The notes under the pieces are model-generated. The model was not told the DNA's origin. It saw nothing but the letters and a program-made list of their open reading frames with translations, and ran no database searches. Position numbers and translations under genes: made by a program. Positions 43,901-53,998 of a stretch of 64,000 nucleotides of DNA are shown here, piece by piece (within the stretch, counting starts at the first letter, position 1; each line of letters starts with the position of its first letter). The stretch spans positions 130,104 through 194,103 of the forward strand of contig NZ_DAVG01000112.1 in NCBI RefSeq assembly GCF_002505485.1, given 5' to 3'. This stretch comes from Methanosarcina sp. UBA5 (lineage in GTDB: Archaea > Halobacteriota > Methanosarcinia > Methanosarcinales > Methanosarcinaceae).

Positions 43901-44857
43901 ATGAGACTTCTGGTTACAGGGGGCTGCGGATTCATAGGCAGCAACTTTATTCGTTACATGCTCGAAAAGTATCCCACCTATCAAGTAGTAAACCTTGACA
44001 AACTAACCTATGCTGGAAATCCAGCCAATCTCAAGGATATTGAAAATAACCAAAATTACTCTTTTGTGAAAGGGGATATTTGTGATTCGCAGGTTGTCAA
44101 TGAAGTAATGAAAAAAGTCGATTATGTTGTGCATTTTGCAGCCGAAAGTCACGTAGACCGCTCAATTGAGGATGGATCGGTTTTTGTAAGAACAAACCTA
44201 CTAGGCACAAACGCCCTTCTTCAGAGTGCTCTTGCAAACAAAATCAAAAAATTCATTCATATTTCTACTGATGAAGTATACGGAAGTATCAAAGAAGGTT
44301 CATTTAATGAAAAAGACAATCTGAATCCTTCAAGTCCTTATTCTTCAAGCAAAGCAGGTTCCGATCTTCTTGCGAGGTCTTACTACACAACCTACCGCCT
44401 ACCCATCTGCATAACTCGATGCACAAATAATTTCGGACCTTATCAGTACCCTGAAAAGCTAATTCCATTTTTCATCAGCAGATTGATGGAAAGAAAAAAA
44501 GTTCCTGTCTATGGCACTGGCCTGAATATCCGGGACTGGATCTATGTTGAAGACCATTGTTCTGCAGTCGATTTTGTTCTTCACAATGGGAGAAGTGGGG
44601 AAATCTACAATATAGACGGCGGAAACGAACTTACAAACCTCGAAATCACTCACCGTATTCTTAAAATGCTTGGAAAAGACGAATCTTCAATCGAATATGT
44701 CGAAGACCGAAAAGGACATGATTTCCGTTACTCACTTGATGGCAGCAAGCTTGAGAAAATGGGCTGGAAGCCCAGATACGATTTTGATACTGCCCTTGAG
44801 CAAACAGTCAAATGGTATGTTGAAAATCGATGGTGGTGGGAACCATTAAAACGCTAA
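43901..44857 (+). CDS. rfbB: dTDP-glucose 4,6-dehydratase
   Basis: 318-residue extended short-chain dehydrogenase. The NAD motif VTGGCGFIGSNF is at residues 5-16, with HFAAESHVDRSI, STDEVYGS and the catalytic YSSSKAGSD. It turns dTDP-glucose into the 4-keto-6-deoxy intermediate, the first step from the rfbA product. A GAGGTG ribosome binding site precedes the ATG. Its final 28 bases overlap the start of rfbD in another frame. Confidence 0.95.
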   Translation: MRLLVTGGCGFIGSNFIRYMLEKYPTYQVVNLDKLTYAGNPANLKDIENNQNYSFVKGDICDSQVVNEVMKKVDYVVHFAAESHVDRSIEDGSVFVRTNLLGTNALLQSALANKIKKFIHISTDEVYGSIKEGSFNEKDNLNPSSPYSSSKAGSDLLARSYYTTYRLPICITRCTNNFGPYQYPEKLIPFFISRLMERKKVPVYGTGLNIRDWIYVEDHCSAVDFVLHNGRSGEIYNIDGGNELTNLEITHRILKMLGKDESSIEYVEDRKGHDFRYSLDGSKLEKMGWKPRYDFDTALEQTVKWYVENRWWWEPLKR

Positions 44858-45642
44858 TTATCGGTGCCGACGGGATGCTAGGATTCGATCTTTGCAAAGT
44901 GTTTCCGGATGCTGTGAAACTGACACATAAAGACATTGACATCACAGACAAAGAGCAGGTAATGGAATCCATACAAAAAATAAACCCAGATCTTGTGATA
45001 AATTCAGCAGCTTACACTGATGTTGAAGGTTGCGAAGACCACCAGGAACTTGCATTTAAGGTTAATGGTTATGGACCTGGATATATCGCTGAAGCCTGTA
45101 AGGAAATAGGTGCAACACTTATACATTTCAGCACAGACTACGTATTTGACGGGTCAAAAAAAGAGTATATAGAATCCGATACTCCTGCTGATCCTATTAA
45201 TGTATATGGTCGTTCAAAACTTCTTGGTGAACAGAAAATCGTAGAAAATCTGGATGATTATAGAATTATCCGGATTTCCTGGCTTTTTGGCATACATGGA
45301 AAAAACTTTGTAGAAACGATGCTGAGACTGTCCGGTGAGATGTCTCAGGTTAAAGTTGTTAATGATCAATTTGGGAAACCCACCTATACCGTAGATCTCG
45401 CGAATAAAATCTTGGAAATATCTGAACTTGAGACCGGGATATACCATGTAACAAACGAAGGTATATGTTCCTGGTACGAGTTTGCATCTGCCATAATAAG
45501 TAACGCTGTTCCCTGCACAAGTGAGGAATTTCTAAGAAAAGCCAGACGCCCAAAGTATTCGGTCCTTGTAAATACTAAAACAAGCTCTATGAGGCATTGG
45601 AAAGAAGCACTTAAGGATTATCTGAAGGAGAGAAATGAATGA
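44830..45642 (+). CDS. rfbD: dTDP-4-dehydrorhamnose reductase
   Basis: 270 residues of the RmlD family. The NADPH motif LIIGADGMLGFDL lies near residue 9, followed by NSAAYTDVEGCE, FSTDYVFDG and the active-site YGRSKLLGE. It reduces the epimerised intermediate to dTDP-L-rhamnose. The start lies inside the end of rfbB and the stop overlaps the rfbA ATG by 4 bases (ATGA), so rfbB, rfbD and rfbA are tightly coupled. Confidence 0.95.
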   Translation: MVVGTIKTLIIGADGMLGFDLCKVFPDAVKLTHKDIDITDKEQVMESIQKINPDLVINSAAYTDVEGCEDHQELAFKVNGYGPGYIAEACKEIGATLIHFSTDYVFDGSKKEYIESDTPADPINVYGRSKLLGEQKIVENLDDYRIIRISWLFGIHGKNFVETMLRLSGEMSQVKVVNDQFGKPTYTVDLANKILEISELETGIYHVTNEGICSWYEFASAIISNAVPCTSEEFLRKARRPKYSVLVNTKTSSMRHWKEALKDYLKERNE

Positions 45643-46349
45643 AAGGCGTAATACTCGCAGGCGGTACCGGCAGCAGGCTCTACCCCCTGACTAAAGTTAC
45701 AAATAAACACCTTTTGCCTGTCTATGATAAGCCAATGATATTTTATCCAATCCAGACTCTAATTGACGCAGGCATCAAAGAGATAATGATCGTATCCGGT
45801 CGAGGTCATGCAGGACATTTTCTAGAGCTTCTGGGATCTGGTGCAGATCTTGGGGTTAAGTTTACTTACGAAATTCAGGAAGAAGCCGGAGGAATTGCAC
45901 AGGCACTTTATCTAGCAAAAGATTTTGTTGATAATGATAATGTAACTGTTATCCTAGGGGACAATATATTTCAGGATAAAATAAATGATACTGTACAGCG
46001 TTTTAATTCTGGGGCTCAAATTTTCCTAAAAAATGTGCCTGATGCTCATAGGTTCGGTGTTGCTGAGATTGAAGAAGAAAATAAGAAAGTTATTGGTATT
46101 GAAGAAAAACCTGAGAATCCTAAATCCAATTATGCGGTTACAGGCCTGTATATCTATGATAAAAATGTGTTTAATATAATAAAAACTTTAAAGCCTTCTG
46201 GCCGCGGAGAACTTGAAATAACGGATGTAAATAATCACTATATCCGGCGTGGAGATATGAAGTATTCAATTCTAAATGGTTATTGGAGTGACGCGGGCAC
46301 TTTTGATAGTCTTTTAAAAGCAGGAAATTTGGTAAAAAACCAAAAATAG
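45639..46349 (+). CDS. rfbA: Glucose-1-phosphate thymidylyltransferase
   Basis: 236 residues, the short RmlA form. LAGGTGSRLYPLTKVTNKHL is the nucleotide-binding signature; LGDNIFQDK binds metal and VIGIEEKPENPKSNYAVTGL binds sugar. It makes dTDP-glucose. It lacks the approximately 55-residue C-terminal extension of the enteric enzyme that carries the allosteric site, as many archaeal versions do. It is the last gene of the rhamnose block; a 157-base gap precedes gmd. Confidence 0.93.
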   Translation: MKGVILAGGTGSRLYPLTKVTNKHLLPVYDKPMIFYPIQTLIDAGIKEIMIVSGRGHAGHFLELLGSGADLGVKFTYEIQEEAGGIAQALYLAKDFVDNDNVTVILGDNIFQDKINDTVQRFNSGAQIFLKNVPDAHRFGVAEIEEENKKVIGIEEKPENPKSNYAVTGLYIYDKNVFNIIKTLKPSGRGELEITDVNNHYIRRGDMKYSILNGYWSDAGTFDSLLKAGNLVKNQK

Positions 46350-46518
46350 ATAACCAAAAATAATTAAGACCAAGAAAATATAATCCCTCAGGTTTTTAAT
46401 AATTCTTGATATCTAATTAAGATTACGAATTTAATTTTTCTTGGTATTATCTCGGCTTGATGTAGTAAAGTTTTTTATTAAAAACTAATTAGGATTTCTA
46501 GTAAAAGTGGAGCGAAAA

Positions 46519-47574
46519 ATGCCTAAAGTTGCACTGATCACAGGAATTACAGGTCAGGATGGGGCTTACTTAGCTGAGCTTCTTTTAAACAAAGGATACA
46601 CTGTACATGGTATAAAACGGAGATCTTCTTCATTTAACACTGCGAGGATCGATCATCTTTATAAGGATCCTCATGAAAGAAACGTAAATTTTTTCATGCA
46701 TTATGGTGACCTTACGGATTCTACCAATCTTATCCGTATAATACAGGAAACTCAACCGGATGAAATTTACAACCTGGCCGCTCAAAGCCATGTACAGGTA
46801 TCCTTTGAAACCCCGGAGTATACAGCAAACTCCGATGGGCTGGGAACACTGCGCCTTCTTGAGGCCATTCGAATTCTGGGCCTTGAGAAAAAAACAAGAT
46901 TCTACCAGGCTTCAACCAGTGAACTTTACGGGCAGGTCCAGGAAATTCCCCAGAAAGAAACAACTCCTTTCTATCCGAGAAGCCCGTATGCAGCAGCTAA
47001 ACTGTACGCATACTGGATTACGGTCAACTACCGGGAAGCATACGATATTTTTGCATGTAATGGTATTTTATTCAACCATGAATCTCCTATTCGTGGAGAA
47101 ACGTTTGTTACCAGAAAAATCACAATGGCGGCCACAAAAATAAAGCGTGGAATGCAGGAGAAGCTTTACCTTGGAAACCTTGACGCAAAAAGAGATTGGG
47201 GATTTGCAAAAGATTACGTGGAAGCAATGTGGCTGATTCTGCAGCAAGAAAATCCAGATGATTACGTGATTGCTACAGGAGAGACTCATTCAGTAAGGGA
47301 GTTTACGGAGTTGGCATTTAAAGAAGTCGGGATCGAGATTTTGTGGAAGGGTAAAGGTAGTGAAGAAGTTGGAATCGACTCCAGTACAGGCAAAATTATA
47401 GTAGAAATAGATCCAAGATATTACCGACCTACCGAAGTAGACCTACTAATTGGAGATCCCTCAAAAGCAAATGAAAAACTTGGCTGGAAGCCGAAAGTGA
47501 AATTGGAAGAATTGGTAAAAATTATGATAAAAGCCGACGAAAAGGCTGTAAAGGAAAATCACTCTTTTGAATAA
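46519..47574 (+). CDS. gmd: GDP-mannose 4,6-dehydratase
   Basis: 351 residues. The NADP motif ITGITGQDGAYLAELL, the arginine loop KRRSSSFNT characteristic of Gmd, QASTSELYG and the catalytic SPYAAAKLYAYW are all present, as is NHESPIRGETFVTRK. It converts GDP-mannose to GDP-4-keto-6-deoxymannose. The longest frame starts with GTG at 46507, but GGAG there is the ribosome binding site for ATG 46519 (MPKVALITG). It overlaps the extended fcl frame, pointing to one transcript. Confidence 0.95.
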   Translation: MPKVALITGITGQDGAYLAELLLNKGYTVHGIKRRSSSFNTARIDHLYKDPHERNVNFFMHYGDLTDSTNLIRIIQETQPDEIYNLAAQSHVQVSFETPEYTANSDGLGTLRLLEAIRILGLEKKTRFYQASTSELYGQVQEIPQKETTPFYPRSPYAAAKLYAYWITVNYREAYDIFACNGILFNHESPIRGETFVTRKITMAATKIKRGMQEKLYLGNLDAKRDWGFAKDYVEAMWLILQQENPDDYVIATGETHSVREFTELAFKEVGIEILWKGKGSEEVGIDSSTGKIIVEIDPRYYRPTEVDLLIGDPSKANEKLGWKPKVKLEELVKIMIKADEKAVKENHSFE

Positions 47575-47590
47575 AGCAAAGGTAATGATT

Positions 47591-48526
47591 ATGGACAAAA
47601 AATCAAAAATTTACTTAGCTGGTCACAGAGGCCTTGTAGGTTCAGCTCTTAAAAGAAGACTTGAGTCTAAAGGCTACTCCAATCTTATCTTCCGCACCCA
47701 TAGAGAGCTTGACCTGACAAAACAGCAAGCAGTCAATGAATTTTTCGAAAGGGAAAAGCCGGAGTATGTTTTTTTAGCGGCTGCAAAAGTAGGAGGGATT
47801 CTTGCCAATAACACCTATCCTGCCGAATTTATCTATGAAAATCTTATGATCGAAGCAAATATTATTCATGCTTCGTATAGATATGGTGTAAAAAAATTAC
47901 TTTTCTTGGGTTCTTCCTGTATCTACCCTAAACTCGCCCCGCAGCCCTTAAAAGAAGAATACTTACTAACAGGCTCCCTAGAAGAGACAAACGAAGCCTA
48001 TGCAATCGCAAAGATTGCAGGGATCAGGCTCTGCAAACATTACAATCAGCAATATGGGACTAATTTTATCTCGGTAATGCCGACCAATCTTTACGGGCCG
48101 AATGATAATTTTGACCTTGAAACTTCGCATGTAATGCCTGCACTGATCAGGAAGTTTCATGAAGCTAAGGTGAAGAATGAACCTGAAGTTGTAATATGGG
48201 GTACCGGAAAACCTCTCCGGGAATTCATGCATGTGGATGACATGGCGGATGCATGTGTTTATTTGATGGAAAACTTTAATATTGATGATATTGGAGAATT
48301 TGTCAATATAGGGGTAGGGAAAGATATTACAATAGGCGAACTATCAGAATTAATAAAAGAAATTGTTGGATTTGAGGGTGAAATTAAAAAAGACCTTTCA
48401 AAACCCGACGGTACTCCGCAGAAACTGCTCGATATTACAAAATTGAGTTCACTAGGATGGAAAGCCAAAATTTCATTGAAAGATGGGATTGAACAAACTT
48501 ATGAGTGGTATCAAAGCCAAAAATGA
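47591..48526 (+). CDS. fcl: GDP-L-fucose synthase
   Basis: 311 residues. YLAGHRGLVGSALKRRL binds NADPH; GSSCIYPKLAPQP and NEAYAIAKIAG hold the catalytic Ser/Cys, Tyr and Lys of the epimerase-reductase. It completes GDP-L-fucose synthesis after gmd. Among several in-frame starts from 47567 on, ATG 47591 (MDKKSKIYLAGH) follows AAAGGT at good spacing and gives the family N terminus. Confidence 0.94.
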   Translation: MDKKSKIYLAGHRGLVGSALKRRLESKGYSNLIFRTHRELDLTKQQAVNEFFEREKPEYVFLAAAKVGGILANNTYPAEFIYENLMIEANIIHASYRYGVKKLLFLGSSCIYPKLAPQPLKEEYLLTGSLEETNEAYAIAKIAGIRLCKHYNQQYGTNFISVMPTNLYGPNDNFDLETSHVMPALIRKFHEAKVKNEPEVVIWGTGKPLREFMHVDDMADACVYLMENFNIDDIGEFVNIGVGKDITIGELSELIKEIVGFEGEIKKDLSKPDGTPQKLLDITKLSSLGWKAKISLKDGIEQTYEWYQSQK

Positions 48527-48655
48527 AGAGCTTAGCCAAAAATGAAGAGCTTAAGTAGTATAAAAGAATGAAGAGTTCGAGAAAAATAAATGGCTTGAAG
48601 TATCTATTAGCTGTGTACTATGAAAACGAGCGAATCCACAGCTAAAAACAGGTAA

Positions 48656-49504
48656 ATGTGTTCTTCTATGACTGAACATTCAACTGATTACGAACTGGTT
48701 ATTCGCCCGAAATATGGGCTTTTGGATCTGAACTGGCAGGAACTCAAAGAGTACAGAGAACTTCTGTTCTTCCTTGCCCTGAGAGAAATCAAGATCAGGT
48801 ACAAGCAGACAATCATGGGAGCATCATGGGCATTACTGCAGCCTTTTTTTACAATGATAATATTCACTCTTATATTTGGGAGACTTGCAAAAATGCCTTC
48901 AGATGGAGTGCCCTACCCGATATTTTCATACTCCGGTCTTCTTCTCTGGACTTATTTTTCGAACGCTCTTACCCAGTCAAGCAATAGTCTTGTTGACAAT
49001 GCCCCTCTTCTCTCAAAGGTTTACATGCCTCGGATATTCATACCGACTGCACCATGTATTTCAGGCCTTCTTGATTATGGAATTGCTATGAGCATTCTTG
49101 CAATAATGATGGTTTACTACCGATTTACACCTGGAATTTCAATACTCCTGTTGCCACTCATTATACTCCAGACATTCATGCTTGTATCTGGAGTTGGTTA
49201 CTGGCTCTCGTCCATCTGTGTGAAATACAGGGATGTGAAATTCATTGTTCCGTTCTTTGTTCAGTTACTGATGTTTATATCACCAGTTATATACCCTACA
49301 AATATTGTGGGTGAGAACCTTAAGTGGTTACTTTACCTGAACCCCTTGACAGGGTTAATAAGTGCCCATCGTGCATGCTTGTTAGGACATACCTCTGTGG
49401 ATTTTTTTAGCCTTGGAATTTCGGCAGTGCTGACGATAGTGATTTTTTTGAGTGGGATACTGTACCAAAAGCGTACAGAGAAGTACTTTGCGGATTTGAT
49501 TTAA
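48656..49504 (+). CDS. ABC-2 type polysaccharide export permease (Wzm-like)
   Basis: 282 residues with six predicted membrane segments. The N-terminal LLFFLALREIKIRYKQTIMGASWALLQP motif, here spanning about residues 35-62, is typical of O-antigen/teichoic acid exporter permeases; a conserved FVQLLMFISPVIYP lies near 205. It forms the channel for lipid-linked glycan across the membrane. The Wzt ATPase begins one base after its stop. An ATG at 48668 (MTEHSTDY) is an alternative start. Confidence 0.92.
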   Translation: MCSSMTEHSTDYELVIRPKYGLLDLNWQELKEYRELLFFLALREIKIRYKQTIMGASWALLQPFFTMIIFTLIFGRLAKMPSDGVPYPIFSYSGLLLWTYFSNALTQSSNSLVDNAPLLSKVYMPRIFIPTAPCISGLLDYGIAMSILAIMMVYYRFTPGISILLLPLIILQTFMLVSGVGYWLSSICVKYRDVKFIVPFFVQLLMFISPVIYPTNIVGENLKWLLYLNPLTGLISAHRACLLGHTSVDFFSLGISAVLTIVIFLSGILYQKRTEKYFADLI

Positions 49505-50704
49505 ATGGCGGCGTCAAAAAAAAAAGAACCAATAATTGAAGTAAAACATCTATCGAAACAGTACAGCATTGGTGTGGACACAACTTACAAAACTCTATCT
49601 GAAAGTGTTACTTCTGCTGTGAGGCATCCAATAAAGGCGCTAAAGGACTGCCGCAGATCGAATAATACATTCTGGTCCCTTAAAGACGTAAATTTCGAGG
49701 TTGAAGAGGGACAGGTCGTTGGCATTATTGGCAGAAATGGCGCGGGTAAGAGTACACTTCTTAAAATCCTCTCACGTATCACATACCCCACAGAAGGAGA
49801 AGTTAGGATGCGGGGACGCGTAGGAAGCCTCCTTGAAGTAGGAACAGGTTTCCATCCTGAGCTTTCTGGCAGAGAGAATATCTATTTTAATGGTGCCATT
49901 CTTGGAATGAAAAAGAAAGAAATCGATGAGAAATTTGATGAGATCGTGAAGTTTTCAGGTGTCGAAAAATTTCTGGATACGCCAGTTAAACGATATTCAA
50001 GTGGTATGCAGGTTAGGCTTGCTTTTTCAGTTGCTGCACATCTGGAACCTGAGATACTTATCGTGGATGAGGTACTTGCTGTGGGAGATGCAGCGTTTCA
50101 AAAGAAATGCCTTGGAAAAATGAAAGATATATCAGAAGGAGGTAGAACAGTTCTTTTTGTAAGCCACAATATGGGAGCAGTTAATAATTTGTGTGATTTC
50201 GCCTTTTTGCTGAATAAAGGAGAACTTCAATATCGTGGTCCAGTAGAACAGGTCACAAGTTATTATCTTAATGAGGAAATCTCTGATAAAAAAGCATTCT
50301 CTTCTAATAGTGTTTTGAAGTGGGCACAAGTACAGCAATCTGGAACAAACATTGAGCTTATAGTAGAATATGATTTCAAAATCAAACCTTGTACTCCTCA
50401 CTTGGGATTTGTGATTAATGACAGCTTTGGAAACCATATTTGTGGATTAAACCCTTCTAACGACAGAGTAAAGCATGATATTGATCCTCAAAAAAGCGGC
50501 AGAATAAAGGTAGTTTTGAAATATCCAAAGTTATTAAACGGTACATATAGTGTTTCGTTATGGTTCGGAGATGGACTTACAGATTATTTTTGTGAACTTG
50601 AATGTCTCACTTTCGAAGTTATTGACATGGTAAAACCACTTAAAGAGCCTCAAAGTTCTTCAGTTGGCAGCGCGTTTCCAGAGTGTGAATGGGTTTACGA
50701 ATAA
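49505..50704 (+). CDS. Polysaccharide export ABC transporter ATPase (Wzt-like)
   Basis: 399 residues. The ATPase has Walker A GRNGAGKST (about 82-90), signature YSSGMQVRL, Walker B ILIVDEVLAVGD and H-loop SHNMGAV. The C-terminal region, about residues 255-385, is a Wzt-type beta-sandwich that in bacteria recognises the non-reducing-end cap of the glycan. Presence of that domain suggests that export depends on a specific terminal sugar. It pairs with the adjacent permease. Confidence 0.93.
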   Translation: MAASKKKEPIIEVKHLSKQYSIGVDTTYKTLSESVTSAVRHPIKALKDCRRSNNTFWSLKDVNFEVEEGQVVGIIGRNGAGKSTLLKILSRITYPTEGEVRMRGRVGSLLEVGTGFHPELSGRENIYFNGAILGMKKKEIDEKFDEIVKFSGVEKFLDTPVKRYSSGMQVRLAFSVAAHLEPEILIVDEVLAVGDAAFQKKCLGKMKDISEGGRTVLFVSHNMGAVNNLCDFAFLLNKGELQYRGPVEQVTSYYLNEEISDKKAFSSNSVLKWAQVQQSGTNIELIVEYDFKIKPCTPHLGFVINDSFGNHICGLNPSNDRVKHDIDPQKSGRIKVVLKYPKLLNGTYSVSLWFGDGLTDYFCELECLTFEVIDMVKPLKEPQSSSVGSAFPECEWVYE

Positions 50705-50835
50705 AGTGATATCTAATCTGTGTTTAATTGATATGAATTGCTCACAACTTCCAATATGCTAATAAATATACATATATGGACAAGAATTCCTAAATAGGAA
50801 TTTGTGGTAATTGAGTTGAAATAATTGAAGACACC

Positions 50836-51108
50836 TTGGGTCAAGTTTGGAAACATCTATATGATCATGAAACGATAAAGTCAAGGATACTGTTCGAGAC
50901 TGTAATCGCCAATCCAAGCATATTGCGAAAAAAGATCTTTTTTAAAAATAGATTAGCTTATATGCAAGATGAAGCCTATGCAGAAGACTATGGATTATGG
51001 GTTCGTGCTGCAAAAGTAGTTAAACTAGCAAATCTACCAAAATTTCTTAGATATCATAGAATCCACAAGTCAACTTCATTTAGGTTTAAATGCATGGAAC
51101 TTGTGTAA
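50836..51108 (+). pseudogene. Truncated GT2 glycosyltransferase (C-terminal fragment)
   Basis: About 90 codons. It holds VIANPSILRKKIFF, AYAEDYGLWVRAAKVVKLANL (split here for length) and PKFLRYHRIHKSTS, the last third of a GT2 enzyme. That part includes the ED acid/base segment but not the nucleotide-binding N terminus or DxD. No coding resemblance continues upstream. It is a remnant of a glycosyltransferase gene lost by deletion or insertion. Confidence 0.7.
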
Positions 51109-51471
<363 letters not shown>

Positions 51472-52404
51472 ATGTCTTTTATGATTTCCGTCACAGTTTG
51501 TACTTACAATCGATGTGATCTACTCGAACAGATTATGCAAACTCTCATAAACCAAACCCTTAAAAAAGAATTATACGAAATAATAATTGTTGACAATAAT
51601 TCAAAAGATAATACATCCAATATCGCCGACCAACTAATTAAAAACAATCCAGAAATAAATATCCGGTACATCATCGAAACCAAGCAAGGTTTATCCCATG
51701 CTCGTAACAGAGGCTGGAAAGAAGCAAAAGGAGAATATGTCGCGTACATTGATGATGATTGCAAGGCATCTGAACAATGGTTAGAGGTAGCTAAACGCAT
51801 TATCGACCAGCATTCTCCAGCGATTTTTGGGGGTCCTTATTATGCATACTATAATTCGGCAAAACCAAAATGGTTTAAAGACAGTTATGGTTCCCATAAA
51901 TTAGGCGACGAAGCGCACCTGATGGACCAGAATGAATTTGTAAGCGGTGGAAATATTTTTTTTAGAAGATCTCTACTTCAGAAAATTGGCGGTTTTGATC
52001 CAAAATTGGGAATGACAGGGAATAAAATAGGCTATGGAGAGGAAACGGCATTACAGATTTATGTTAGAGAGTCAATGCCTAATGAATTAATATATTATGA
52101 TCCAAAACTTTATGTATATCATCTGGTAAGACCAGAAAAAATGTCTTTAAAATGGAGATTACACCAAAGTTTTTCTGACGGACGTTATTCATTTCTTGTT
52201 TTTCAGACAGCTAATGAGAAATCAAAATACAAAAGTCTAATTAAATTTTTATATTCAGTTTTGCCGATCCTATGTGCTATCGTAAGAATACTCTTCCGTG
52301 ATAGGAAGCAATATCCATATTTTGAAAATTACATATATGAACGAATATCTCCCTATATTGCAAGCTTTGGAAAATCATACGAACAGTTTATTCAAAAGAG
52401 ATAA
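51472..52404 (+). CDS. GT2 family glycosyltransferase
   Basis: 310 residues with a GT-A fold. VTVCTYNRCDLLEQIMQTL starts the domain; VDNNSKDNT, GLSHARNRG and the metal-binding YIDDDCKA follow, then FGGPYYAYY and a GYGEET acid/base region. A basic, hydrophobic C-terminal tail (about 255-280) may associate with the membrane. It adds a sugar from a nucleotide-sugar donor during glycan assembly; donor and linkage are unknown. GGTAAGA precedes the ATG. Confidence 0.9.
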   Translation: MSFMISVTVCTYNRCDLLEQIMQTLINQTLKKELYEIIIVDNNSKDNTSNIADQLIKNNPEINIRYIIETKQGLSHARNRGWKEAKGEYVAYIDDDCKASEQWLEVAKRIIDQHSPAIFGGPYYAYYNSAKPKWFKDSYGSHKLGDEAHLMDQNEFVSGGNIFFRRSLLQKIGGFDPKLGMTGNKIGYGEETALQIYVRESMPNELIYYDPKLYVYHLVRPEKMSLKWRLHQSFSDGRYSFLVFQTANEKSKYKSLIKFLYSVLPILCAIVRILFRDRKQYPYFENYIYERISPYIASFGKSYEQFIQKR

Positions 52405-53026
52405 ATTTTGTAAGCGATCGAAATGGAGAGTATTTTTTCTAAAAATTTCCTTTGGCACAACAGTTTTCAATAGCGAACCTTTACTTGCTACTGCTTGAGG
52501 TCACTATATCCATTTTTCACGAAATTGTTGTTGTAGAAGAGCAAATGAAATTTTGCAGCTATCGCTACACGTGATGGTGATTATATCGACGGTACCTTAG
52601 AATATCTTTTCCGCTTTAAAAAAGGAGATCTTTAACTTGAAGCAAAAGTTTCCTTCCTCGACATGTTCAGGTGAAAGCCTGAATGTAGCAGGTGGAGAGA
52701 AATGTATCAACTGTAACAATTTTCCATTCCTGCTAATGTATATCTGCATTCACCCGTAATTATTATATTTGGATACCTTGGAGCTTCCAACGTGGAGCAG
52801 GGCACTGCGAAAAAGAAGAGAAACAGCTTAATCCAAGTCTACAAGCCGTGTAACTAATTTATGTTTTGGGATAGACTCATCGTTTTTTCAGGAGCCTAAC
52901 CGAAAAGTATACATTTGCATTCGGTTAAGGAATCTGTTAACGTTAAAATGACTACTGCAATTACCTATGCATCTCGGTTTACATTAATAGGTTTACAGAA
53001 AAAGCAACAAAAATGGATGTTAAAAA
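52405..53026. other. Spacer with degenerate coding traces and a solo element end
   Basis: Short fragments look formerly coding, such as a frame with CINCNNFP near 52690, but none is intact. GTTTTGGGATAGACTC at 52863-52878 matches one end of the 6316-6447 element family and has no partner here, so this may be the scar of a lost insertion sequence. Confidence 0.55.
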
Positions 53027-53998
53027 ATGTATTGTAATGAACTTGCTCCCATAGTTCTTTTTGTCTATAACCGTCCGTGGCATACACAACAAACTGTGGA
53101 AGCATTGCAGAAGAATGAGTTGGCAAATGAAAGTGAACTCTTTATTTACAGTGACGCTCCTAAAAATAAGCAAACAATAAAAAATGTTACTGAAGTACGT
53201 GAGTATATCAAAAAAATAGATGGATTCAAAAAAATCACGATCATAGAGCGGGATAAAAACTGTGGATTAGCAAATTCGATCATCGATGGTGTGACAAAGA
53301 CCGTAAATGAATACGGCAGGGTTATTGTATTGGAAGACGACCTTGTGACAAGCCCTTATTTCTTGCGCTTTATGAATAATGGATTGGAGTTCTATCAAAA
53401 AAAACAGAAAATTATGTCTATAAGCGGTTATACTTTACCGCCAACCTGCATGAAATTCCCCAAAAACTTTACAGATGATGTGTACTTAAATTATCGAAAT
53501 TCATCATGGGGATGGGCTACATGGGCTAACAGATGGAATCTTGTCGACTGGGATATCAAGGACTTTAATCAATTCATAGAGAATCCAAAACAGCAAAAAC
53601 TCTTCAATCAAGGAGGAGATGACTTAACAGATATGCTCAAAGCCCAAATGGAGGGAAAGATTGACTCCTGGGCTATACGATTTAGCTATGCTCATTTCAA
53701 GCAGCAAATGTATTCTGTTTGCCCTCGCTATTCTTATGTTAATAATATCGGCCTCGATGGAACGGGAACGCACTGCGGAGTAACAGATGTTCTTAAAAAC
53801 GACGTATCAAAAGCAAAAAAAACTTGTAATTTCGTAAAAGATATTAAGTTACATGAAAATGTTATGGAAGAATTCAAGAAATATTATAATAAAGAATCTC
53901 TTTCTGCTAAAGAAATTAACAAGTTATTAAGTATTTTGAGCCGTGGGCGTGAGTTGTTGAAAACCATAATCAACAGTAACTCTCTGCACTTTCCATAA
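53027..53998 (+). CDS. Glycosyltransferase resembling GNT-I/sugar transferase family
   Basis: 323 residues. APIVLFVYNRPWHTQQTVEAL opens a GT-A fold; IYSDAPKN, RDKNCGLANSIIDGV and the metal-binding VLEDDLVTSPYFL follow, then SSWGWATWANRWNLVDWD, a signature of bacterial transferases related to the GT13-type (N-acetylglucosaminyltransferase I-like) fold. It lacks a membrane anchor. The start is TTG or ATG-like at 53027, with no strong ribosome binding site, in AT-rich surroundings. The sugar is not predictable. Confidence 0.8.
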   Translation: MYCNELAPIVLFVYNRPWHTQQTVEALQKNELANESELFIYSDAPKNKQTIKNVTEVREYIKKIDGFKKITIIERDKNCGLANSIIDGVTKTVNEYGRVIVLEDDLVTSPYFLRFMNNGLEFYQKKQKIMSISGYTLPPTCMKFPKNFTDDVYLNYRNSSWGWATWANRWNLVDWDIKDFNQFIENPKQQKLFNQGGDDLTDMLKAQMEGKIDSWAIRFSYAHFKQQMYSVCPRYSYVNNIGLDGTGTHCGVTDVLKNDVSKAKKTCNFVKDIKLHENVMEEFKKYYNKESLSAKEINKLLSILSRGRELLKTIINSNSLHFP

